From positions 186,001 through 250,000 of the forward strand of contig NZ_MLYO01000011.1 in assembly GCF_001866665.1 (NCBI RefSeq): DNA of 64,000 nt, read 5' to 3'. The DNA is from Streptomyces monashensis. Lineage in GTDB: Bacteria; Actinomycetota; Actinomycetes; Streptomycetales; Streptomycetaceae. The position numbers and the translations under genes are program-made. This document shows, in pieces, positions 38,481 to 47,057 of this stretch (position 1 is the stretch's first letter; each line of letters starts with the position of its first letter). The notes under the pieces were generated by a model that worked only from the letters and a program-made list of their open reading frames with translations, made no database searches and was not told the DNA's origin.

Positions 38481-38696
38481 GGTGTCCTCCATCGTTCTCG
38501 GCATATGGCTGCCGATGCCGTGCGTGCACTGCGGAGTGCGGCGCCTCCAAAGCCGACGTGGGCCCGTCGCGGCCCGGTGGGGTTTGTGTCCTTACTAGCC
38601 CTACCGGCTTCCGTGAGGCGATCGCAAGTGCGTTCCGTTCGTATATGTCCGAATATGTGAAGTTGTTCAGGTGTCGGAGTGCGTTCGGAAGGCGTA

Positions 38697-39119
38697 ATGT
38701 TCGAGGGCATCAGCGGCCACGACCTCGGGAGAGAGAACGGCATGGACCACGGGATGGTCGGCAGCGCACAGTCGGGCCGGCTCCTGGTGGAGGTGCGGGA
38801 AGAGGGCTCCAGTGCCGTCGTCCAGCCGGCGGGTGAGCTTGACCACCACACCGCCGATCTGCTGCGCGAGCCCCTCGACCACCTTCTGGCCAAGGGCTTC
38901 TCGCGCCTCGTCGTGGACTGCACACGCCTGGAGTTCTGTGACTCCACGGGCCTGAACGTCCTGCTCGGCGCCCGGCTGAAGGCCGAGGCCGCCGGTGGCG
39001 GGATCCATCTGGCGGGGATGCAGCCGGTGGTGGCCCGCGTGTTCGAGATCACAGGAGCCGAAGCGGTCTTCACCGTGCACGACTCCGTGGCCGCGGCCCT
39101 GGCGCCCGGCGCCGACTGA
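38697..39119 (+). CDS. STAS-domain anti-sigma factor antagonist
   Basis: Protein of 140 residues with a STAS domain (about 28-135). The phosphorylatable serine lies in LEFCDSTGLNVLLGARLKA, the site used in SpoIIAA and RsbV. It should bind the ATP-binding anti-sigma factor encoded downstream when unphosphorylated, freeing the sigma factor. The ATG at 38697 with GGAAGG is preferred because codons after it already have high G+C third positions; an ATG at 38742 with GGGAGAGAGA upstream is an alternative giving 125 residues. Confidence 0.88.
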   Translation: MFEGISGHDLGRENGMDHGMVGSAQSGRLLVEVREEGSSAVVQPAGELDHHTADLLREPLDHLLAKGFSRLVVDCTRLEFCDSTGLNVLLGARLKAEAAGGGIHLAGMQPVVARVFEITGAEAVFTVHDSVAAALAPGAD

Positions 39120-39387
39120 GTCCGCGGGCCCCGCTCTCCCGGCCTGCCCCGCCCCGCCCGCGCTCCCGCCCGCCGCTCCGGCGGAGGGCGTGCGGGCCCC
39201 GCGCACCCCTTGTGGCGAAATCGGGGGGTGTTCCGCCGGATCGGCCGGGCAGGAGAGGGCAGGAGGAGGCGGAAGTGGGCACGGGAGTGGGCAGAAGCAA
39301 GCAGGAATGGGCAGGTGGCGGCCGGTCGGTGCGGACCGCTGTCGTCCTTTGAAACGTGAACTGGTGGATCGGTGAGGTGAAGCGCTG

Positions 39388-40029
39388 ATGAGCACCACCC
39401 GGCCTTGCTCGCCGGGCGACCGCGGCCCGGAGTCCAGCGGCGCTTCCGGGGCGTCCGAGGAGGGTGCGCCGAGCACGGACGCGCCCGTGGCGGCGGCCGC
39501 CGCGCCGGCGGCGACGGGCATGCCCGCGCGGGCGGAGGCGGACGCGCCGGCGGAGACGGACGTGCCGGCGGAGACGGACGCGCCGGCCGGGGACGCCGAC
39601 GGCGCGCAGGGCGCCGGCGGGCGGCAGACCCGCAGGCTGACCCTGGAGGGCGAGAGCGGGGTCGTCCCGCTCGCCCGCGACTTCACGCGCCAGGCGCTGT
39701 ACGCGTGGGGCTGGCTGCCCGCCGCCACCGCCGACCGGCGCGCCGCCGCCGAGGACGTGCTGCTCGTCGTCTCCGAACTGGTGACCAACGCCTGCCTGCA
39801 CGCCGAGGGCCCCGACGAACTCGTCCTCGTCCGCGACGACAAGGTGATCCGGCTGGAGGTGTCCGACCGCGGCACCGGCCAGCCGGCCCCGCGCACCCCG
39901 CACCGGGCCGGCCGCCCGGGTGGCCACGGGATGTTCATCGTGCAGCGGCTCTGCCTGGACTGGGGGGTCGTCCGGACCCCGGGGCGGGCGGGGAAGACGG
40001 TGTGGGCGGAGCTGGGCGCTCCGCTGTGA
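39388..40029 (+). CDS. ATP-binding anti-sigma factor (HATPase_c)
   Basis: Protein of 213 residues. A low-complexity Ala/Pro/Glu-rich head (1-78) contains 18-bp DNA repeats (39541-39588) coding for DAPAET-type units. The C-terminal kinase-like fold has the N box ELVTNACLHAEGPDE (about 131-145), LEVSDRGTGQPAPR as G1 box and GGHGMFIVQRLCLDWG as G2 box. Such proteins phosphorylate the STAS antagonist and hold the sigma factor. It is in the same direction as the STAS gene and 268 bp after it, divergent from sigI. The 5' extension may regulate it. Confidence 0.86.
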   Translation: MSTTRPCSPGDRGPESSGASGASEEGAPSTDAPVAAAAAPAATGMPARAEADAPAETDVPAETDAPAGDADGAQGAGGRQTRRLTLEGESGVVPLARDFTRQALYAWGWLPAATADRRAAAEDVLLVVSELVTNACLHAEGPDELVLVRDDKVIRLEVSDRGTGQPAPRTPHRAGRPGGHGMFIVQRLCLDWGVVRTPGRAGKTVWAELGAPL

Positions 40030-40180
40030 GCGCCGTCGGGCTCGCGTAGCTCCCCGGGCTTGCTGGCCGCGGACCGCCTCCGTCACGAATCCTCCCCCGT
40101 ACCGTCTCTTCCTTCCTCACGCGCCCCGGCGTACCTTGACGGCTCATCTGATGAACCGTCAGGAATGGGGTGGACCGATC

Positions 40181-40900
40181 GTGTCGTACCCGAAACGAAC
40201 CGCGGCGCTCGCGTCCGCCGCGGCCCTCGCCGGATCGGTGGTGCTGCTGGCGGCGCCCGCGGCCCATGCCGATGTCGTCGACGTCAACTACCGCTGTCAG
40301 ACGCCGATCGGGGTCAAGAGCGCCGTCTCGCCCATCAACATGACGGGCGTCAGGAGCGGCGGCAACTACAAGATCACGATGTCCTGGCAGAAGGGCGTCT
40401 CCTCCAGCCCGGTCGAGCTGGGCAAGGGGGCGATGACCCCGAGCGCCACCATCCGGCTGGGCGGTGCCGACAGCGGCTCGCTCCCGGTCAGCGGGCCCCC
40501 CAACGCGGCCGCGATCCCCGCCAACACCCCTATCAAGATCAGTGACTTGAGCGGGACGTACACACCGAACAGGACCGGCAAGGTCACCTTCACACCGGGC
40601 ACGCTCACCATCAAGGCGCTCGGTACGACGACGACCTGCACGCCGACCAACAGCCCGGGGCCGGGCCTGACCCTGGACGTGACGGCGGCCGGCGGCTCGA
40701 CCGGCTCGTCCTCCGGCGGATCGTCCTCGGCCGGGTCGTCCTCGTCGTCCGCCTCGGGCGGCACCTCCGCCGGACAGCTCCCGCAGACCGGCCCCGAGGA
40801 CTCGGCGGTCGCCCTCGGCACGCTCGGCGCCACGGTGTTCCTCGCCGGTGCGGCCGGCACGTTGTGGCTGACCCGCCGCGGGCAGTCCGTACGCCGCTGA
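40181..40900 (+). CDS. Secreted surface protein with LPQTG sorting signal
   Basis: Protein of 239 residues starting MSYPKRTAALASAAALAG, with a signal peptide cut after AAHA (about 31). One beta-rich domain (about 33-160) carries VNYRCQTPIGV and the repeat signature KALGTTTTCTPT also seen in the product at 42953. A Ser/Gly linker and the sortase signal LPQTG, a hydrophobic stretch and a Arg-rich tail (about 204-239) end it. It should be attached to the wall by sortase. The GTG at 40181 is taken with GGGGTGG upstream; an ATG ten codons earlier is possible. It opens a four-gene set. Confidence 0.85.
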   Translation: MSYPKRTAALASAAALAGSVVLLAAPAAHADVVDVNYRCQTPIGVKSAVSPINMTGVRSGGNYKITMSWQKGVSSSPVELGKGAMTPSATIRLGGADSGSLPVSGPPNAAAIPANTPIKISDLSGTYTPNRTGKVTFTPGTLTIKALGTTTTCTPTNSPGPGLTLDVTAAGGSTGSSSGGSSSAGSSSSSASGGTSAGQLPQTGPEDSAVALGTLGATVFLAGAAGTLWLTRRGQSVRR

Positions 40901-40947
40901 CCCCGGTCGAGCCGTACGCCGCCCCCTGGCCACCGCTGGAGCCGCCC

Positions 40948-41829
40948 ATGCCGTCCGCCGCCCGTGCCCTGACCCGCTCCCTGCCCCTGGCCGCCTGTCT
41001 GCTGCTCGCCGTGCTGGGCGCGCCGCCGCCCGCAGCCGCAGCGGACCCGGGCTGGTCCGTCGCGCCCGTCGGCGGCGGCCGGCCGTCCTTCTACGCCGAG
41101 GGCGCGCCCGGCACGGTCCTGCAGGACGCGGTGTCCGTCACCAACTCCGGGCGTGCGCCGCTCGACGTCCGGTTCTCCGGCACCGGCCCGCGGACCGTGT
41201 TCGCCCGGCCGACGCTGCGCGTCCCCGCCCGCACTCGCGCCGAGGTGCCCTTCACGGTGACCGTGCCGGCCGGGGACGCGCCCGGTGTCCGCTCCGGCGC
41301 CGTCGTCGTACGGGACGCGAAGGGGCGCACCGTGAGCGTGCCGGTCCGGCTCCGGGTCGGCGGTCCGGCGCTCGCCGCGCTGACCGTCGAGCATCTCGCC
41401 GTGCACGCCCACAGCATCACGTACGACCTGGTCAACCGGGGTACGACCGAGCTCGTGCCGACTCTCGCGGTGCGCGCGGACGGCGTGTTCGGCCGGGTCC
41501 TGGACCGCACCCCGCGCGCCCTTGCGCTCCGGGTGCGCCCCGGTGCGCGGGTACGGCTCACCGAGCCCTGGCCGGACCCGCCCGCGCTGGACGCCGTCGA
41601 CGTACGGCTGACGGTCACGGCGCCGGGCGGCGCGCACGACACGGCGGCCGCGTCGGCCCGGTTCGTGCCGTGGGCGCCGGTGGCGGGGGCGGGCGGCGTC
41701 GCGCTGGCCGGGGCGGGCGCGCTGTTCGCCGTACGCCGCCGACGAGGTCGCGCACCGGCGGACGTGCCGCAGGGGTCCGCCGAACTCCCGTGTCCTGCCC
41801 TGGAGTTGACGGAAGGCGCGATGAAGTGA
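40948..41829 (+). CDS. Exported DUF916/WxLIP-like membrane-anchored protein
   Basis: Protein of 293 residues with a signal peptide (about 1-31, ending PPPAAAA), two beta-sandwich regions (about 33-130 and 135-235), and a C-terminal membrane anchor (about 248-268) with a short Arg-rich cytoplasmic tail. The opening GWSVAPV, the FYAEGAPGTVLQDAVSVTN motif and the middle VRSGAVVVRDAKG resemble DUF916-type proteins that bind peptidoglycan in WxL loci. The ATG at 40948 has GGAG. Its stop overlaps the next GTG. The function is unknown; the resemblance is based on pattern, not alignment. Confidence 0.72.
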   Translation: MPSAARALTRSLPLAACLLLAVLGAPPPAAAADPGWSVAPVGGGRPSFYAEGAPGTVLQDAVSVTNSGRAPLDVRFSGTGPRTVFARPTLRVPARTRAEVPFTVTVPAGDAPGVRSGAVVVRDAKGRTVSVPVRLRVGGPALAALTVEHLAVHAHSITYDLVNRGTTELVPTLAVRADGVFGRVLDRTPRALALRVRPGARVRLTEPWPDPPALDAVDVRLTVTAPGGAHDTAAASARFVPWAPVAGAGGVALAGAGALFAVRRRRGRAPADVPQGSAELPCPALELTEGAMK

Positions 41830-42956
41830 GCGGACACGTGAGGCTTCTGCGGCGGCCGGCGGGCGCGACGCTGCTCGCGCTGCTCCTGCTCTGTCCGGCC
41901 CTCCTCCTCGCCGCCCCGGCGCACGCGGCGGACGGCCCGACCGTGAAACTGTCCACGACCCAGGCCGGCACCGGCGGCTCGGTCACCGCCAGTGGGACGG
42001 GCTGGCGGCCGAACACGCTGCTGATGTTGCTGGTGTGTGGTCGCGCCACACCCGCCCGGGGCGTGATCGGCGGCACCAACTCCTGTGCCAACGGCGACGG
42101 CCGGGCCGTGACCACCGACGCGCAGGGCGCCTTCAGCAAGCGGCTCCCGGTCGCCGAACCACCCGTGCCCTGCCCCTGTGTGGTGCACGTGGCCACGGTC
42201 ACCGGGACGCAGGCGACGGCGGACGCGGTCCTGGAGGTCGCCGGGCATCCGGTCGCGCCGCTGCCCGCCGAGCCGTCCGGCGGCCGGCTGGCGATCCTCT
42301 CGGACACCCGGCTGACCGGTTCGAACGGCCCGCTGACCTGGTTCGGGGCGCCGCCGAGCCGCAGCCTGGTCTTCACGATCGGCAACACCGGCACGAGCGC
42401 GATCAAGGACCCGGTGTTCCAGGTTGGCTCCGCACACGGCGTCTTCGCGCCGCAGTGGGACGACCGGCAGTGGCAGGGCACCCTGGCGCCCGGTAAGAAG
42501 GCGCAGGTCACGCTGCCCGTCGAGCTGACGGCCGGGGCGCACGGCGACTACACCGTGTCCCTGAGGTACGACGGCAAGGTGCTCGCCGAGCAGCCGTGGG
42601 GCGTGGGGCGGCCCTGGGGCGTGACCCTGTTCTGGCTGCTGCTCTGCCTCGTGGTCCCGGCCGCGCTGTTCCGGATCGGCATGGCCGTCGTGGACCGGGT
42701 ACGGCCCCGCCGCCCCGGCGGCGCCCACCGCACCCGCGGCCTGCGCCTGCCCGACCTGCGCCTGCCGCTGCCCCGCTCCCGGACCGGCACCGGCACCGGC
42801 TCCGGCACCGGCTCCGAAGATCCGCCCCCCTCGACCCCGACCCTGCCGTGGTTCGCCCCGGACTCCGTCCCGGGCGGCCCGGCCGGCCGGCTCTCCGCAC
42901 CGCACACCGACAGCCCGACGAGTCCTACGACTCCCACCACGAAGGGACCCACGTGA
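41826..42956 (+). CDS. Exported beta-rich surface protein, neocarzinostatin-like N-terminal domain
   Basis: Protein of 376 residues. A signal peptide (about 1-35) is followed by a domain (about 37-140) with GTGGSVTASGTGWRPNT, paired cysteines and VTTDAQGAFSKRL, resembling the immunoglobulin-like neocarzinostatin fold. A second beta domain (about 155-250; LVFTIGNTGTSAIKDP) is a CARDB-like unit. A membrane helix (about 259-280) and a long Pro/Gly/Thr-rich C-terminal tail, probably cytoplasmic, follow. The GTG at 41826 overlaps the upstream stop and its own stop overlaps the next GTG, so it is part of the coupled set. Confidence 0.75.
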   Translation: MSGHVRLLRRPAGATLLALLLLCPALLLAAPAHAADGPTVKLSTTQAGTGGSVTASGTGWRPNTLLMLLVCGRATPARGVIGGTNSCANGDGRAVTTDAQGAFSKRLPVAEPPVPCPCVVHVATVTGTQATADAVLEVAGHPVAPLPAEPSGGRLAILSDTRLTGSNGPLTWFGAPPSRSLVFTIGNTGTSAIKDPVFQVGSAHGVFAPQWDDRQWQGTLAPGKKAQVTLPVELTAGAHGDYTVSLRYDGKVLAEQPWGVGRPWGVTLFWLLLCLVVPAALFRIGMAVVDRVRPRRPGGAHRTRGLRLPDLRLPLPRSRTGTGTGSGTGSEDPPPSTPTLPWFAPDSVPGGPAGRLSAPHTDSPTSPTTPTTKGPT

Positions 42957-44245
42957 GCATCCGAAGGAGAGGTACGGCCGCGGGCGCCGCGCTGGCGCTG
43001 TGCGGTGCGGGCGTCCTGCTGGGCATCGCCGCGACCCCCGCGCAGGCGGCCGAGGTGTCGTTCGCCACGCACTGCGTGCCGCCCGCGGGGATCACTCCCG
43101 TCGACGGCACCACCAAGGTCGAGATCACCGCGCCGGCGACCGCGAAGGTCGGCGACACGGTGGACGTCGTGTGGAAGTTCGTCCAGGCGGCGTCGAAGAA
43201 CCCGAACATCATCGACCTGCCCGCGAACTCGGTCCAGCCGTCCGGGGTGCTGAAGGCGGCCGGGGCGCAGAGCGCCGACATCGCCATGCAGGGCCCGCGG
43301 CAGAACCCCGCGATCCCCAAGGGCGGTGACATGGTGCTGTCCGACATGAAGGGCAGCCTGAAGCTGACGACGGCCGGCGAGGTGACGCTGACGCCGGACG
43401 CGTACACCGTCAACGCGATGTCGACCGACACCGAGTGCACACCCAAGGAGACCGTCCAGAAGGCGGCGACGATCCAGGTGACGGGCGCCGGTGGCGGCGG
43501 CACCCCCACCACGACCCCCACGACGACGCCGACCCAGACCCCGACGGCCACGCCCACGCCCACGGCCACTGCCACCGGCGGCAGCGGCGGGACCGGCGGG
43601 CAGACCGACTTCACCGGCAAGGAGGTGCAGATCCCGTACGCCTGCAAGACCCCGATCGGCGACAAGAGCGCGACCTCGCCGGTGCAGATCAACGCCAGGA
43701 AGAACGGCGGGAACTTCGACCTCACCGTGCAGTTCAAGAAGTCCGTGATGGACAGCCCCGCCGACATCCCGGCGAACTCCGTGAAGCCGTCGATGGAGGT
43801 GGTGCTGGGCGGCGCCGACAAGGGCACGGTGCACGTGGAGGGGCCGATGAACGCGAGCCCCATCAAGTCCGGCGACCCGATCACCATCCCGGACCTCACC
43901 GGCACCTACAAACCGGGCGCGAGCGGCAGCTCGACGCTGTCCCCGGGCGTGCTCACGGTCAAGGCGCTCGGTACGACCACGACCTGCACGCCGACCAGGA
44001 CCGAGGTCTCGCTCACCCTGGACACGAGCCAGCAGCCGGGCGGCGCGTCCGGCGGCACGTCCACCGGCGGCGGCACGAGCGGTACGGGCGGCACCACCGG
44101 CGGCTCCGGCAGCGGCTCCGGCGGCCTCGCCGACACCGGAGCGAGCGACCACGGCGCCCTGAAGGCGCTGGGCCTGGTGGCCGGCACGGCGATCCTGCTG
44201 GGCGGCGCGGTGTTCACGTTCATGCCGGGACGCAGGACGCGCTGA
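42953..44245 (+). CDS. Secreted two-domain surface protein with LADTG sorting signal
   Basis: Protein of 430 residues with a signal peptide (about 1-35, ending TPAQA). It has two copies of the beta domain seen in the product at 40181: copy 1 at about 37-165 (VSFATHCVPPAGITPV) and copy 2 at about 220-350 (VQIPYACKTPIGDKSATSP and KALGTTTTCTPT), joined by a Thr/Pro linker (TPTTTPTTTPTQTP). It ends with LADTG, a hydrophobic stretch and a basic tail. LAxTG is the preferred signal of Streptomyces class E sortases. The GTG at 42953 overlaps the previous stop. Confidence 0.85.
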   Translation: MSIRRRGTAAGAALALCGAGVLLGIAATPAQAAEVSFATHCVPPAGITPVDGTTKVEITAPATAKVGDTVDVVWKFVQAASKNPNIIDLPANSVQPSGVLKAAGAQSADIAMQGPRQNPAIPKGGDMVLSDMKGSLKLTTAGEVTLTPDAYTVNAMSTDTECTPKETVQKAATIQVTGAGGGGTPTTTPTTTPTQTPTATPTPTATATGGSGGTGGQTDFTGKEVQIPYACKTPIGDKSATSPVQINARKNGGNFDLTVQFKKSVMDSPADIPANSVKPSMEVVLGGADKGTVHVEGPMNASPIKSGDPITIPDLTGTYKPGASGSSTLSPGVLTVKALGTTTTCTPTRTEVSLTLDTSQQPGGASGGTSTGGGTSGTGGTTGGSGSGSGGLADTGASDHGALKALGLVAGTAILLGGAVFTFMPGRRTR

Positions 44246-44261
44246 CCGTCCCGAGAACGCC

Positions 44262-44301
44262 GAAGAGGGCCACCGCGTCCGACGACGCGATGGCCCTCTT
44301 C
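44262..44301. terminator. Bidirectional terminator
   Basis: GAAGAGGGCCA (44262-44272) pairs with TGGCCCTCTTC (44291-44301), and an inner CGCGTC/GACGCG stem extends it. It separates the surface-protein operon from the converging peptide transporter gene. Confidence 0.88.
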
Positions 44302-44326
44302 AGTGGGACCGCTGCACGGAACTACG

Positions 44327-45832
44327 TCAGTGGACGTTGCCCATCATCTTGCTGACCTTCTTGCGGTACATCCACACCGCCGCACCGGCGAGCACGGCGA
44401 GCACGGCCTCCAGGGCGACGAAGCCCTGCTTGTCGAGGTTGACACCGCCGACGGCCGGGTTCGAGAGCAGCGCGGTGATCGAGTCGCCCGCGGTGACCGC
44501 GAGGAACCAGACACCCATCATCTGGGAGGCGTACTTCTTCGGCGCCATCTTCGTCGTCACCGACAGACCGACCGGCGACAGCGTCAGCTCACCGATGGTC
44601 TGCACGAAGTAGATACCGACGATCCACATCGCGGCGGCCTTGTGACCGCCGTCGGCGATGGACAGCGGGGCGAGGAAGACGAAGAAGGAGACACCGATCA
44701 GCACCAGACCGGACGCGAACTTCACGATCGTGCTCGGCTCCTTGCCGCGCCGGTTCAGCCACAGCCACAGCCAGGCGAAGACCGGCGCCAGCGCCATGAT
44801 CATGACCGGGTTGACCGACTGGTACCAGGAGACCGGGAAGCCCCAGCCGAAGACCGTGTTGTTGGCCGAGCTGCTCGCGAACAGCGACAGGGTCGAACCG
44901 CCCTGGTCGTAGATCATCCAGAAGACGGCGGCGGCGACGAAGAACCAGATGTACGCCGACACCTTCGACTTCTCGTCCCCGTCCAGGTCCTTGTCCCGGA
45001 GGATGCGGGCGATGACCAGGATCGGCACGATCAGACCGATGATCGTGAGCGGGATCAGCGCCCAGTTCAGCGTGAAGTGACCGGTGCCGCCGACGACACC
45101 GTAGAAGACGGCCGCGGCGGCCAGCCAGATCAGGCCCTTGCGCAGGGTCGCGGACTTCTCCTGGGCGGTCAGCGGGGTCGGGACCTCGCTGCTCTTCTCG
45201 CTCAGGTGACGGCCGCCGAGCAGGTACTGGGCCAGACCCAGCGCCATGCCGAGCGCGGCGAGCGCGAAGCCCAGGTGCCAGTTGACGTTCTCGCCGACCG
45301 TGCCGATGACCAGCGGCGCGACGAACGCACCGACGTTGATGCCGATGTAGAAGAGCGTGAAGCCGCCGTCACGGCGGGGGTCGTCGGCGCCCTTGTAGAG
45401 GTGGCCGACCATCGTGGAGATGTTGGCCTTCAGCAGACCGGAACCGATGGCGACCAGACCCAGGCCGACGAAGAAGCTGGCGGCGACGGGCAGCGCCAGG
45501 CACAGGTGGCCGAGCATGATGATCAGGCCCGCGACGGCGACCGTCTTGCGGGGGCCGAGCACGCGGTCGGCGAACCAGCCGCCGGGCAGGGCGAGCAGGT
45601 ACACGAGCGACACGTACACCGAGTAGATGGCGGTCGCCGTGCCCGCGCTCAGGTGGAGGCCGCCCGGGGCCACCAGGTACAGCGGGAGCAGAGCCCTCAT
45701 GCCGTAGTAGGAGAAACGCTCCCACATCTCGGTCATGAAGAGGGTGGCCAGGCCGCGGGGGTGGCCGAAGAAGGTCTTCTCGGAGCCGGGGGTGCCCGGG
45801 CGGACCGAGTCCTTCGTCAGGCTGGACGCCAT
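44327..45832 (-). CDS. POT/PTR2-family proton-coupled peptide transporter
   Basis: Membrane protein of 501 residues with about 14 hydrophobic segments that imports di- and tripeptides with protons. The family signatures are visible: EMWERFSYYGMRALL (about 39-53, the ExxER motif), GGWFADRVLGPRKT and FTLFYIGINVGAFVAP (about 162-177, the PTR2 signature). A C-terminal GELTLSPVGLSVTTKMAP is the final conserved motif. The ATG at 45832 follows AAGGAA. It could take up specific peptides or nitrate/antibiotic-like compounds, but peptide transport is most likely. Confidence 0.93.
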   Translation of the reverse strand: MASSLTKDSVRPGTPGSEKTFFGHPRGLATLFMTEMWERFSYYGMRALLPLYLVAPGGLHLSAGTATAIYSVYVSLVYLLALPGGWFADRVLGPRKTVAVAGLIIMLGHLCLALPVAASFFVGLGLVAIGSGLLKANISTMVGHLYKGADDPRRDGGFTLFYIGINVGAFVAPLVIGTVGENVNWHLGFALAALGMALGLAQYLLGGRHLSEKSSEVPTPLTAQEKSATLRKGLIWLAAAAVFYGVVGGTGHFTLNWALIPLTIIGLIVPILVIARILRDKDLDGDEKSKVSAYIWFFVAAAVFWMIYDQGGSTLSLFASSSANNTVFGWGFPVSWYQSVNPVMIMALAPVFAWLWLWLNRRGKEPSTIVKFASGLVLIGVSFFVFLAPLSIADGGHKAAAMWIVGIYFVQTIGELTLSPVGLSVTTKMAPKKYASQMMGVWFLAVTAGDSITALLSNPAVGGVNLDKQGFVALEAVLAVLAGAAVWMYRKKVSKMMGNVH

Positions 45833-46326
45833 GGTCGTTCCTTGCTGGTCGGGACGCGCTGCTGGAGCGTCACGCGCCCGGTGGGGGTGTGGCCGGCACC
45901 GGCGAGGTCGGTCGTCCACCCCCACGCCCAGGGGGAGTCCGTCTCCGGATCACGGAAGCGGCGGACGGCGACCACCGGGATCCACGCCCCGACGCGACGA
46001 TGCGTCCGGGGCCCGGCCAGAGGTCATTCCTTTCAAGGCTGGCGGTCGCCAGCCCGTACACAAAAGAGACCTTCAGCGTCAGATGCCCGCCAAAGGTCCC
46101 CGGATGTACTACAGGCGTTCACGTCACTGTACGGCAGGACACTGCCGGATATGGAAGGACTTGAGACGCGGATCACAGGTGTCGAGGGAACCGCAGGAGG
46201 GGTTTCGAAGGCCCCCTCACGATCGCATCTCCGGACCGATGGTCCGAACCACCAGTTCGGCAAGGTAAGAGTCCCAGGAAGCGATCACACCCCAGCGAGG
46301 CGCGCGAGCGGTCTACCATCACCTCT
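45833..46326. other. Intergenic region between peptide transporter and two-component system
   Basis: About 490 bases with no convincing gene. It holds the divergent promoters. A perfect CGGACC-GAT-GGTCCG palindrome (46232-46246) and the TACCAT box at 46314-46319 are the notable parts. Open frames that cross it have no ribosome site and lack coding bias. Confidence 0.6.
46314..46319 (+). promoter_or_regulatory. -10 box of leaderless response regulator message
   Basis: TACCAT lies seven bases before the ATG at 46327 and there is no ribosome site between, so transcription probably begins at the start codon. Confidence 0.5.
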
Positions 46327-47004
46327 ATGACCCGTGTACTGCTCGCCGAGGACGACGCGTCCATCTCGGAGCCGCTGGCCCGCGCCCTACGCCGCGAAGG
46401 TTACGAGGTCGAGGTGCGCGAGGACGGCCCCACCGCGCTCGACGCCGGAATGCAGGGCGGTGTCGATCTGGTCGTACTGGACCTGGGACTGCCCGGCATG
46501 GACGGTCTGGAGGTCGCCCGCCGGCTGCGGGCCGACGGCCACACCGTGCCGATCCTCATCCTGACCGCGCGGGCCGACGAGGTGGACACCGTCGTCGGCC
46601 TGGACGCGGGCGCCGACGACTACGTCACCAAGCCCTTCCGGCTCGCCGAACTGCTCGCCCGTGTGCGGGCCCTGCTGCGCCGCGGTGCCGCCGAGCCCCA
46701 GCAGCCGCCGGCCACCCACGGTGTGCGGATCGACGTCGAGTCGCACCGCGCGTGGATGGGTGACGAGGAACTCCAGCTCACCGCCAAGGAGTTCGACCTG
46801 CTGCGGGTGCTGGTGCGCGACGCCGGTCGGGTCGTGACCCGTGACCAGCTGATGCGCGAGGTCTGGGACACCACGTGGTGGTCGTCCACCAAGACCCTCG
46901 ACATGCACATCTCCTGGCTGCGCAAGAAGCTCGGCGACGACGCGGCGAACCCTCGCTACATCGCCACGGTCCGCGGCGTGGGCTTCCGCTTCGAGAAGAG
47001 CTGA
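46327..47004 (+). CDS. OmpR-family response regulator
   Basis: DNA-binding regulator of 225 residues. The receiver domain (1-115) has the acidic pocket EDD (8-10), the phospho-acceptor D52 in VVLDLGLPGMDG, a conserved Thr in LILTARAD and lysine in GADDYVTKPF. The C-terminal winged helix (about 130-224) includes LTAKEFDLLRVLVRDAGRVV and YIATVRGVGFRFE. It forms a two-component system with the kinase 53 bp downstream. The signal and targets are unknown. Confidence 0.93.
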   Translation: MTRVLLAEDDASISEPLARALRREGYEVEVREDGPTALDAGMQGGVDLVVLDLGLPGMDGLEVARRLRADGHTVPILILTARADEVDTVVGLDAGADDYVTKPFRLAELLARVRALLRRGAAEPQQPPATHGVRIDVESHRAWMGDEELQLTAKEFDLLRVLVRDAGRVVTRDQLMREVWDTTWWSSTKTLDMHISWLRKKLGDDAANPRYIATVRGVGFRFEKS

Positions 47005-47057
47005 GCCCCGCCGGGGGGCCGCGGTCACCCCGGGCCGATCACCTCAGGTAACGGAAC

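Noticed and set aside
40181..44245. Chaplin or rodlin genes, suggested by the LAxTG signal
   Set aside because: The products lack the chaplin hydrophobic domain; only the sorting signal is shared.
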